Positions 1 through 5,895 of a DNA stretch of 12,890 nt are shown piece by piece; position 1 is the first letter of the stretch, and each line of letters begins with the position of its first letter. The notes beneath the pieces were generated by a model. The model did not search any database. It saw only the letters and a program-made list of their open reading frames with translations, and was not told the origin of the DNA. The position numbers and the translations under genes are program-made. Source of the DNA: Conexibacter sp. (GTDB lineage Bacteria; Actinomycetota; Thermoleophilia; Solirubrobacterales; Solirubrobacteraceae); the NCBI GenBank assembly GCA_025964055.1, contig JAOPZP010000229.1, positions 1 to 12,890 of the forward strand. Reading direction: 5' to 3'.

Positions 1-1028
1 GTCGAGGCCCCGGTGTGGGCGCCTGCCGTGGTGTCGGCGTCGTCGGGCGCGCCGGCGGTGCGTGGCTGCCGGACGGCGAGTGCGTCGGCCGACCCGCCGA
101 GCGCGGGCGTGTCGCCGAGGTCGGCGCCGGCGGGCATTCCGAGGTTCGCCCGCAGCCGCGCCAGGGCGGGACGCGCCGTGCCGTCGGGGGTCACGAGCCC
201 GGCGTCGAAGTCGTCATCCGGTCGCGCGCGCCACTGGTAGAGGTAGACGCGGGCGACGCGGTCCGGCTGCGCACGGGCCAGTGCGAAGACGCGATCGATC
301 GACGCGGCGGCCCGGTCGGGGTCGTCCGGGAGGGTCTGGTTCGGGCCGGCCCCCAGGCGGACGATCCCGCCCGTCTCCGTCATCCAGACCGGTGTGACGA
401 CCTGTTGGGTCAGCCATTGGAGGTAGCTGGCGCGGTCGTAGGTGACGTCGCCGTAGTTGTGGATGCCCCAGACCTGCGCCGGGGTGCGCAGCGCCGCCGC
501 GTAGGTGCGGAAGTAGGACTTCATGTTTGCGCTGTCGACGAAGTCGCCGGCGACGACCGTGCAGGTCGGGCAGAGGATCCGGACCTGATCGTGGTAGCCG
601 GCGGCGATGGCGGGGTCGTGCGCGGTGGGCTGGGCCGGGTGGTTCGGTTCGTTCCACGGCGTCAGCTCGCGCACGGCGGGCCACCGGGCCAGGAACGCGC
701 GGACGCCATCGGCATACATGGAGGGCGACGGCGACGTGCAGGCCGACGGGCACATCTGCCCGGTGCCGCGCTCGAAGGCGACGAGCGGGGTGAGTCCCCG
801 CAACGCCGCTGCGGAGAGCCACGCGTCGACGGACGAGGGCTCGGTGAAGGCCACGTCCCAGGGCACGACGAGCCGCGCGTGGCCGATGGGAAGCGCTGAC
901 AGGCGCGCGTCGAGCATCGACTCGGGCGTCTGATCGCTGATGCCGACGAGCAGCGCGGGGGCCGGGGTGGCGCGCGCGACGAGCAGCGCGAAGGACATCG
1001 CGACGACGGCGACGGCCGCGAGCGGCAC
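1..1028 (-). CDS. Secreted clan-A-type glycoside hydrolase (cellulase-like TIM barrel), partial at left edge
   Basis: I translated the minus strand by hand. One frame is open from about 1166 to the left edge with no stop, so the C-terminus lies outside the window. Counting from the GTG at 1028, 342 residues are visible. A hydrophobic export segment (residues 3-18, VPLAAVAVVAMSFALLVA with the start) precedes a TIM-barrel-like domain. The motif TPWNEPN places a likely acid/base Glu at 127, and VWMTETGG places a likely nucleophile Glu at 218. A Glu pair about 90 residues apart in Asn-Glu-Pro and Thr-Glu contexts is what GH clan A enzymes (GH5, GH39 and relatives) show. Other barrel landmarks are VWGIHNYGD and RVYLYQWR. 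The last 45 or so visible residues are Ala/Gly/Asp/Thr-rich and look like a linker to something beyond the edge. It probably acts outside the cell on a polysaccharide; the substrate cannot be told. The start is uncertain, because the GTG has no Shine-Dalgarno site and an in-frame ACG at 1109 fits better (see findings). Confidence 0.82.
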   Translation of the reverse strand, partial: MPLAAVAVVAMSFALLVARATPAPALLVGISDQTPESMLDARLSALPIGHARLVVPWDVAFTEPSSVDAWLSAAALRGLTPLVAFERGTGQMCPSACTSPSPSMYADGVRAFLARWPAVRELTPWNEPNHPAQPTAHDPAIAAGYHDQVRILCPTCTVVAGDFVDSANMKSYFRTYAAALRTPAQVWGIHNYGDVTYDRASYLQWLTQQVVTPVWMTETGGIVRLGAGPNQTLPDDPDRAAASIDRVFALARAQPDRVARVYLYQWRARPDDDFDAGLVTPDGTARPALARLRANLGMPAGADLGDTPALGGSADALAVRQPRTAGAPDDADTTAGAHTGAS

Positions 1029-1115
1029 TCGGAAGCATGATCGGCGGACGCGGACCAGCGGCGCCCGCGGGTGCGTGGCGACGACCAGCCCGCACGACAG
1101 AGCGGACGTGACGAG

Positions 1116-1123
1116 CCCTCCTT
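1116..1123 (-). promoter_or_regulatory. Strong Shine-Dalgarno AAGGAGGG upstream of the glycoside hydrolase frame
   Basis: On the minus strand AAGGAGGG is followed after a 7-nt gap (measured from GGAGG) by ACG at 1109-1107. That ACG is in frame with the glycoside hydrolase. No ATG, GTG or TTG lies in that frame between the upstream TGA at 1169 and the GTG at 1028. Initiation near this site would add a basic stretch (RVRR) before the hydrophobic segment, as normal signal peptides have. Use of ACG is an inference. Confidence 0.45.
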
Positions 1124-1149
1124 GGTTGGACGCGGGTCGCGCCGCGGTG

Positions 1150-1155
1150 ACCGTA
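1150..1155 (-). promoter_or_regulatory. Possible -10 element TACGGT for the glycoside hydrolase
   Basis: The minus strand reads TACGGT here, matching the TANNNT pattern of the better-supported promoters elsewhere in this window. A transcript starting about 7 nt downstream would carry the AAGGAGGG site at 1123-1116 in its leader. No clear -35 is visible, so the call is weak. Confidence 0.3.
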
Positions 1156-1199
1156 GTCAGGTCCGCTCAACGGTGTCTATACCAAGTTTTTCGGTCCCT

Positions 1200-1217
1200 A
1201 GACCTTCGGTGAGGTCT
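1200..1217. repeat. Perfect 6-bp inverted repeat between divergent genes
   Basis: AGACCT-TCGGTG-AGGTCT forms a perfect 6-bp dyad with a 6-nt centre, beside the only clearly AT-rich pocket of this part (about 1176-1192). It lies between the divergent glycoside hydrolase and VOC genes. TCGGT also occurs as a direct repeat at 1191 and 1206. It may be an operator; no T-run follows it on either strand, so it is not a classical terminator. Confidence 0.35.
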
Positions 1218-1294
1218 CCAAACGCGGGTCCGTGCCGGGAACGGCGGCGCCCCCGAGGGCCGCTCGCGCCCCCGCCGATCCGCCGCCCGCGTCG

Positions 1295-1300
1295 TACGGT
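1295..1300 (+). promoter_or_regulatory. Possible -10 element TACGGT for the VOC gene
   Basis: TACGGT ends 10 nt before the ATG at 1311, and no Shine-Dalgarno sequence is present. This would give a leaderless or very short-leader mRNA. The spacing is longer than the 7 nt seen at the two stronger examples in this window. Confidence 0.35.
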
Positions 1301-1310
1301 GCCGTGACCC

Positions 1311-1775
1311 ATGCACGCCACGAGCTTCAACCACGTCAGCCTCGGCGCCCACGACCTGGAGGCCTCCGTGGCGTTCTACACCGAGCTGCTCGGCCTCGAG
1401 CAGGTCCCGAGCGTGACCTTCCGGAGGCCCACGGCGTGGCTGCGCATCGGCGACCGCGAGCTGCATCTCCTCCAGGACGAGACGCCGCCGCCGCTGCGCC
1501 AGCATGTCGCGCTCGACGTCGACGACTTTGAAGCCGTGTACGCGGCGGCCATGGAACGTGGCTGCGTGGACCGCGAGACATGGGGGTCGCACATCTACGA
1601 GCTCCCGGACGGAGCGGTGCAGCTGTACCTGCGCGACCCCGCCGGCAACCTCGTCGAGATCGACTGGCCCGATGCCGGGTCGCTGGACCGGTCGGTCGTG
1701 ACCGAGCTGCCCAGGCTCGCCGACCAGGTGCCCCAGCAGCCCGCGGCTGCCGGGGCGACGCTGTACCTGCGGTAG
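1311..1775 (+). CDS. VOC-superfamily protein (glyoxalase/bleomycin-resistance/dioxygenase fold)
   Basis: A 154-residue single VOC module made of two beta-alpha-beta-beta-beta halves. The first begins FNHVSLGAHDLEASVAFYTE (residues 6-25), and the second begins QHVALDVDDFEAVYAAAMER (64-83) and ends GAVQLYLRDPAGNLVEIDWP. Expected metal-ligand positions are present: His8, His65 and Glu116, with His52 in LHLLQ also possible. The C-terminal 35 residues are a loose tail. VOC proteins bind a divalent metal and act as lyases, isomerases, dioxygenases, thiol transferases or antibiotic-binding proteins; nothing here picks one. It is probably cytoplasmic. The start is the only reasonable in-frame ATG and lacks a Shine-Dalgarno site. 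It sits upstream of the AKR-cupin pair on the same strand, but a 120-nt gap with a GC hairpin suggests a separate transcript. Confidence 0.85.
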   Translation: MHATSFNHVSLGAHDLEASVAFYTELLGLEQVPSVTFRRPTAWLRIGDRELHLLQDETPPPLRQHVALDVDDFEAVYAAAMERGCVDRETWGSHIYELPDGAVQLYLRDPAGNLVEIDWPDAGSLDRSVVTELPRLADQVPQQPAAAGATLYLR

Positions 1776-1779
1776 CCAC

Positions 1780-1797
1780 GCGGCGGTTACCCGCCGC
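1780..1797 (+). terminator. GC-rich hairpin just after the VOC stop codon
   Basis: GCGGCGG-TTAC-CCGCCGC is a perfect 7-bp stem with a tetraloop, starting 5 nt after the TAG at 1773-1775. There is no U-tract after it, so it would be a U-less actinobacterial-type terminator or only a 3'-end stabiliser. Confidence 0.4.
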
Positions 1798-1895
1798 TGC
1801 TCTCGGAGACCACGGAAGCGCATACGCATGGACACGAGCAAAACCGGCTCACAGCAGGCGCTCGACACCCTCGCAAGCTGGACAGGAGCAACCTC

Positions 1896-2936
1896 ATGGA
1901 GCATCGCCAACTGGGACGCACCGGCGTCTCGGTCAGCAAGCTGTGCCTCGGCGCGATGATGTTCGGCGCCTGGGGCAACCCCGACCACGACGACTCGATC
2001 CGGATCATCCACCGCGCGCTGGACGCCGGGATCAACTTCGTCGACACCGCCGACGTCTACTCGCAAGGCGAGTCGGAGGTCATCGTCGGCAAGGCGCTGG
2101 CCGGCGGCAGGCGCGACGACGTCGTGCTCGCCACCAAGGTGTGGGGCCCGATGGGCGACGACCCCAACCGCCGCGGCGTCTCGCGCCGGTGGATCATGCA
2201 GGAGGTCGAGGGCTCCCTCCGGCGGCTCAACACCGACTGGATCGACCTGTACCAGGTGCATCGCTACGAGCCCGGCGTCGATCTCGACGAGACGCTCGGC
2301 GCGCTGACCGACCTCGTCCAGCAGGGCAAGGTCCGCTACATCGGCTCGTCGACCTTCCCGGCGCCGACGATCGTGGAGGCGCAGTGGGCGGCGCGCGAAC
2401 GACGCCTGCAGCGCTACGTCACCGAGCAGCCGCCCTACTCGATGCTCGCGCGCGGCGTCGAGGCCGAGGTGCTGCCCACCTGTGCGAAGTACGGCATGGG
2501 CGTCATCCCGTGGAGCCCGCTCTCGGGCGGCTGGCTGTCGGGCCGTTGGCGCAAGGACGCCGAGGCGCCGGCGCCGACCTCGGAGGCGCGCCGGCGGCTC
2601 ACCGACCGCTACGACCTCTCGCTGCCGGCCAACCAGCGCAAGCTCGAGGCGGCCGACGCCCTCGCCCGGCTCGCCGAGGAGGCCGGCATGTCGCTCATCG
2701 AGATGGCCATCGCGTTCGTCATCAACCACCCGGCGGTGACCGCGGCGATCATCGGGCCGCGCACGATGGAGCAGCTCGAAAGCCAGCTCCCCGCCGCGGA
2801 CGTCGTCCTCGACGAGGCGCTGCTGGACCGCATCGACGAGATCGTCACGCCCGGGATCAACGTCAACCCCGCCGACGCCGGCTGGGCCAACCCGGCGCTC
2901 GAGCGGACGGCCCGCCGGCGGTCGCGCACGTCATAG
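1896..2936 (+). CDS. Aldo/keto reductase (NADP(H)-dependent, Shaker-beta-like)
   Basis: A 346-residue AKR of usual length for the family. The N-terminus MEHRQLGRTGVSVSKLCLGA is the typical first strand. The catalytic tetrad is complete: Asp50 (NFVDTADVYS), Tyr55, Lys81 (LATKVWG) and His122 (YQVHRYEP). Later barrel strands include VRYIGSST, and the NADP-binding end is IIGPRTMEQLESQL (about residues 285-298). Such enzymes reduce aldehydes or ketones, or oxidise alcohols, in the cytoplasm; the substrate is unknown. The start is supported by AGGAG 7 nt upstream of the ATG. The cupin gene begins 25 nt after the stop, so the two are probably co-transcribed. The C-terminus ends in a basic tail (RTARRRSRTS), which is unusual but not informative. 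Confidence 0.92.
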   Translation: MEHRQLGRTGVSVSKLCLGAMMFGAWGNPDHDDSIRIIHRALDAGINFVDTADVYSQGESEVIVGKALAGGRRDDVVLATKVWGPMGDDPNRRGVSRRWIMQEVEGSLRRLNTDWIDLYQVHRYEPGVDLDETLGALTDLVQQGKVRYIGSSTFPAPTIVEAQWAARERRLQRYVTEQPPYSMLARGVEAEVLPTCAKYGMGVIPWSPLSGGWLSGRWRKDAEAPAPTSEARRRLTDRYDLSLPANQRKLEAADALARLAEEAGMSLIEMAIAFVINHPAVTAAIIGPRTMEQLESQLPAADVVLDEALLDRIDEIVTPGINVNPADAGWANPALERTARRRSRTS

Positions 2937-2961
2937 GTCAACCCACAGGAGCATCACGCAC

Positions 2962-3375
2962 ATGGAGCTGACGAGAAGCGGCATCGACACCGTCAAGGGC
3001 CCCGGCGAGTGGTTCACCGGCGACGTCTACATCGACGCGGTGGCGGCATCACCCGCCCCCGCGCGCGTCCAGGCCAACCTGGTGCACTTCACGCCGGGCG
3101 CGCGCACCGCGTGGCACACCCATCCTCTCGGCCAGACGATCTACGTCACCGAGGGCGTCGGCCTCTGCCAGCGCCGCGGCGGTTCGATCGAGGTCATCCG
3201 CCCCGGCGACCGCGTCTTCTTCGCGCCCGACGAGGACCACTGGCACGGCGCGGCGGCGAACCGGTTCATGGCCCACCTCGCCCTCAACGAGGTCGACGAC
3301 GACCACGTCGCCGCCGTCTGGGGCGAGCAGGTCACCGACGAGGAGTACGGCGCTGCGCCCGACGCCCGCGCGTAG
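2962..3375 (+). CDS. Single-domain cupin resembling Mn-dependent hydroxynitrile lyases
   Basis: A 137-residue cupin. Motif 1 is TAWHTHPLGQTIYVTEG, giving His52, His54 and Gln58. Motif 2 is RPGDRVFFAPDEDHWHGAA, giving His93 and His95. His105 lies in MAHLALNE, and the C-terminus has GEQVTDEEY. This arrangement (three His plus Gln, WHTHPLGQT, HWHGA and the VTDEEY end) matches, from memory, the GtHNL-type cupins annotated as (R)-mandelonitrile lyase; most homologues have no tested function. It is cytoplasmic, with no signal peptide. AGGAG lies about 10 nt before the ATG. It is likely co-transcribed with the AKR gene, which fits a shared job on a small carbonyl compound, but this is inference. A general carbonyl- or ring-modifying cupin is the main alternative. 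Confidence 0.85.
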   Translation: MELTRSGIDTVKGPGEWFTGDVYIDAVAASPAPARVQANLVHFTPGARTAWHTHPLGQTIYVTEGVGLCQRRGGSIEVIRPGDRVFFAPDEDHWHGAAANRFMAHLALNEVDDDHVAAVWGEQVTDEEYGAAPDARA

Positions 3376-3408
3376 CCGTCCGCGCGCCGCCACCATCGCC
3401 GGCGTCAC

Positions 3409-3987
3409 TCAGCAGACGCCGCCGCGGTACTGATCGGGCAGCATCACCTGCCACGTCGTCGCCTGCCAGCGGGCTACGGCCTGGGCCGCCTCGGGCGCCA
3501 CGCCGAGGCGCTCCGCGACCCAGGCGACGTGGGCGCGCGCCAGGCACTCGGTCCGGGCCTCGTCCATCGTGCCGCGCAGGTGCATGGTCTCGTGGGTCAG
3601 CACGGCGAGGGCCTCGGCCGCGCGCGCCTCGGCGCCGCCGCAGCCGGTCGCCAGGCACGCGAAGCGCAGGGTCGCCGCATGATCGAGGACGGTGCGCAGC
3701 CCGTCGCAGGTGCGGGCGCTGAGCCGCGTGTCGTCGCTCGGCACGCCGTCGGCGTCGAACCGCACGGAGCCCTCGGTGATCTCGTAGAGCAGGCGTCGCC
3801 GGATCGGCCCCGGGCATCGCACGCGGATCGGGCGGCCCGTCGCCTCCGACGCCACCGCGGCGGCGCGATCCTCGACCGCGATCCGCTCGCTGCGCGCGTG
3901 CAGCCAGGGCAGGCCCGGCACGGCGACCATCGCCACGCAGATCGCGATCGCGCGGGGGGACGGCAGGCGCCGGCGAACCGCCTCCAT
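3409..3987 (-). CDS. Small exported HExxH zincin-like protein
   Basis: A 192-residue protein counted from the ATG at 3987. A basic n-region (MEAVRRRLPSPR) precedes a hydrophobic segment (about residues 13-29), so it is exported or membrane-tethered. The core motif is THETMHLRG, with zinc-ligand candidates His132 and His136 and catalytic Glu133. A Glu-rich helix follows (MDEARTECLA), in which Glu147 is a candidate third ligand. Six cysteines lie after the signal region (58, 94, 111, 116, 148 and the last residue 192), enough for three disulfides. The motif suggests a gluzincin-like metallopeptidase, but I recognise no named family. From memory, similar small HExxH/TEC proteins are frequent in Solirubrobacterales. 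A GTG at 4059 is an alternative start, but it would put 24 non-hydrophobic residues before the signal. It is divergent from the LVIVD propeller gene and convergent with the cupin gene. Confidence 0.75.
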   Translation of the reverse strand: MEAVRRRLPSPRAIAICVAMVAVPGLPWLHARSERIAVEDRAAAVASEATGRPIRVRCPGPIRRRLLYEITEGSVRFDADGVPSDDTRLSARTCDGLRTVLDHAATLRFACLATGCGGAEARAAEALAVLTHETMHLRGTMDEARTECLARAHVAWVAERLGVAPEAAQAVARWQATTWQVMLPDQYRGGVC

Positions 3988-4093
3988 GTCCGAGCGATCG
4001 GCCTGGTGCGCCGAAGATGAAGCCCAGGCGGTGGCCGGGGCCGCGGCGGGCGGCGTCACCCGCCCGACCGGCGCGCGACGCGCCCGGCATGTC

Positions 4094-4099
4094 TACCGT
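4094..4099 (+). promoter_or_regulatory. Leaderless-type -10 element TACCGT
   Basis: TACCGT is followed by exactly 7 nt and then the ATG at 4107, which opens a perfect signal peptide. There is no Shine-Dalgarno site. This is the TANNNT-N7-ATG arrangement expected when transcription starts at the A of the start codon, as is common in actinobacteria. No -35 is evident. Confidence 0.6.
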
Positions 4100-4106
4100 T
4101 TCTCCA

Positions 4107-5885
4107 ATGCACCGGATTGGAGGGCTGGCGCGGGTCGTGTTGGTGGTGCTGCTCGCGATGGGAGTGCTCGCTCCCGTCATCAGCGCGCAGTTGCCCGGCA
4201 ACCCGCTCAACGACCTGTTCGCGCTGGGCCAGGGCAGCGGGCAGACGCCGGCCAAGGCCGCGGTGCAGGAACCCGCCGCTCCGCCGGTCGAGGCCACGCC
4301 CCGGGCGCAGTGCGGCCCGGGCGCCAAGCCCGAGCCGGGCATCCAGGGACGTGTGCCCGCCGGCTCCGGCAAGGACGGCCTCTGGTGCAACGTGACGCTG
4401 CTGTCGCATCAGGGCACGGCGGGCGGCTTCAAGACCCTGCGCTACGTCGACGTCGCCGGGCACGAGTGCGCCTACTACGACACCGCGCTGCTGTTCCCGC
4501 TCAACGCCTTCAACTTGAACTCCAAGGGCCTCGGCGTCGTCGTCCTGGACATGTCGGACCCGGCCCATCCGCAGCAGACCGACCTGCTGACCGACCTGCC
4601 GATGCTCTCCCCCCACGAGTCGTTGAGCCTCAACACCGCGCGCGGCCTGCTGGCCGCGGTCGAAGGCAACCCGTCCACCTACCCGGGCGTCGTCTCGCTG
4701 TACGACGCGCACGCCGACTGCCGCCATCCGGTGCTGCAGTTCACCAAGCCCCTGGCACGGTTCGGCCACGAGAGCGGTTTCTCGCAGGACGGCAACACGT
4801 TCTACGCGACGGGCACGGCCACGCAGTCGATCACCGCGATCGACGTCAGCAACACCACCGACCCCCACGTGCTCTGGCAGGGCAACGTGCTGTCGCATGG
4901 CATGTCGCTCAGCGACGACGGCAACCGCGCCTACGTCGCCGATCCCACCGGTCGCGACATGCTGATCATGGACACCAGCGAGATCCAGGCGCGCAAGCCC
5001 GATCCGCAGGTGCGCGAGATCAGCCGCATCACGTGGTCGCCCGCCTCGATCCCGCAGAACGCGATCCCGTTCACGGAGGGCGGCCATCCCTACGTCCTGG
5101 AGTTCGACGAGTACAACGCCTCGACGCTCGGGTCCGGCAGCCCCGACGACGTCGGCGCGGCGCGCATCATCGACATCGCCGACGAGCAGCACCCGCGGGT
5201 GATCGCCAACCTGCGCCTGCAGGTCAACCAGCCCGCCGACCACCGTGCCGCGTCGGGCGACCCGGGCGCGATCAGCCCGGCGCAGGGCTACGCCGCCCAC
5301 TACTGCAACATCCCGACGCGCGTCGACCCCAGGATCGTGGCCTGCTCGTTCATCGTCTCGGGTCTGCGGCTGTTCGACATCAGCGACCTGATCCACCCGA
5401 AGGAGATCGGCTACTACGTCGCGCCGACGCAGCCGCGCCCCGAGAACGGCGAGGCGGCCAGCGACTACGCGATGTCACAGCCCGCCTTCGTGCCCGAGCG
5501 CCACGAGGTCTGGTTCACCGATGGCACGAGCGGCTTCTATGCGCTGCGCGTCGCCGACGACGTCTGGCCCGGGGCGGCGGCGACGAGCACCGGGACGGCA
5601 GCGGCCCCAGGGACCGCCGGGACGTCGCAGCGCTGCTCCGGCCGGCGGCGCTTCACCGTGCACGTCCGGCTGCCACGAGGAGCGCACGTCCGCGACGTCC
5701 GCGCGACGCTCGCCGGCCGGCGCCTCACGGGCATCAAGCGCACGGGACGCACCCTGCGCCTGACCGTCGACCTGCGCAGGTCCTCCAAGGCCACCGCCAC
5801 GCTGCAGGTGCGTGTCCGGCTCGAGCGCGGCAAGGCGGTGACGACGAAGCGGATCTACCACCCCTGCAGGCCGGCCGCGCAATAG
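4107..5885 (+). CDS. Secreted LVIVD-repeat beta-propeller protein with C-terminal Cys-framed module
   Basis: 592 residues from the ATG at 4107. I prefer this over the in-frame ATG at 4017 because it begins a clean signal peptide (MHRIGGLARVVLVVLLAMGV, cleavage near ISA-Q at 27) and sits 7 nt after a -10 box. A low-complexity stretch precedes a propeller (about residues 95-489) built from LVIVD-like blades such as GVVVLDMSDPAHP, ITAIDVSNTTDPHVL, ARIIDIADEQHPRVI and LRLFDISDLIHPKEI. It ends with EVWFTDGTSGFYALRV. A Thr/Ala/Gly linker (490-508) leads to an 80-residue basic beta-rich module bounded by Cys510 and Cys587. LVIVD proteins are extracellular propellers of unknown function, with no catalytic motif visible here. 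The helicase gene follows after 10 nt but has its own likely promoter. Confidence 0.85.
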   Translation: MHRIGGLARVVLVVLLAMGVLAPVISAQLPGNPLNDLFALGQGSGQTPAKAAVQEPAAPPVEATPRAQCGPGAKPEPGIQGRVPAGSGKDGLWCNVTLLSHQGTAGGFKTLRYVDVAGHECAYYDTALLFPLNAFNLNSKGLGVVVLDMSDPAHPQQTDLLTDLPMLSPHESLSLNTARGLLAAVEGNPSTYPGVVSLYDAHADCRHPVLQFTKPLARFGHESGFSQDGNTFYATGTATQSITAIDVSNTTDPHVLWQGNVLSHGMSLSDDGNRAYVADPTGRDMLIMDTSEIQARKPDPQVREISRITWSPASIPQNAIPFTEGGHPYVLEFDEYNASTLGSGSPDDVGAARIIDIADEQHPRVIANLRLQVNQPADHRAASGDPGAISPAQGYAAHYCNIPTRVDPRIVACSFIVSGLRLFDISDLIHPKEIGYYVAPTQPRPENGEAASDYAMSQPAFVPERHEVWFTDGTSGFYALRVADDVWPGAAATSTGTAAAPGTAGTSQRCSGRRRFTVHVRLPRGAHVRDVRATLAGRRLTGIKRTGRTLRLTVDLRRSSKATATLQVRVRLERGKAVTTKRIYHPCRPAAQ

Positions 5886-5888
5886 CCT
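5883..5888 (+). promoter_or_regulatory. Leaderless-type -10 element TAGCCT containing the upstream stop codon
   Basis: TAGCCT is followed by 7 nt (GGGGTCG) and the ATG at 5896. Its first three bases are the TAG stop codon of the LVIVD gene. No Shine-Dalgarno sequence precedes the ATG, so independent leaderless transcription of the helicase is plausible. Confidence 0.55.
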
Positions 5889-5895
5889 GGGGTCG

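Noticed and set aside
15..899. Long open frame on the plus strand (294 residues)
   Set aside because: Its product is Arg/Gly/Val-rich low complexity, and it lies antisense to the minus-strand glycoside hydrolase frame, which has catalytic motifs.
214..1170. Minus-strand frame of 318 residues with an ATG/GTG start in the glycoside hydrolase region
   Set aside because: It is the neighbouring frame of the same strand; it is Arg/Pro-rich without motifs, whereas the adjacent frame reads NEPN and TETGG.
1167..2729. Minus-strand open frame of 520 residues opposite the VOC and AKR genes
   Set aside because: Typical high-GC antisense shadow; the plus strand has two complete families with catalytic residues.
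4017..4106. Upstream ATG at 4017 as start of the LVIVD gene
   Set aside because: It would add 30 Arg/Pro-rich residues before the signal peptide and would place the -10 box inside the gene.
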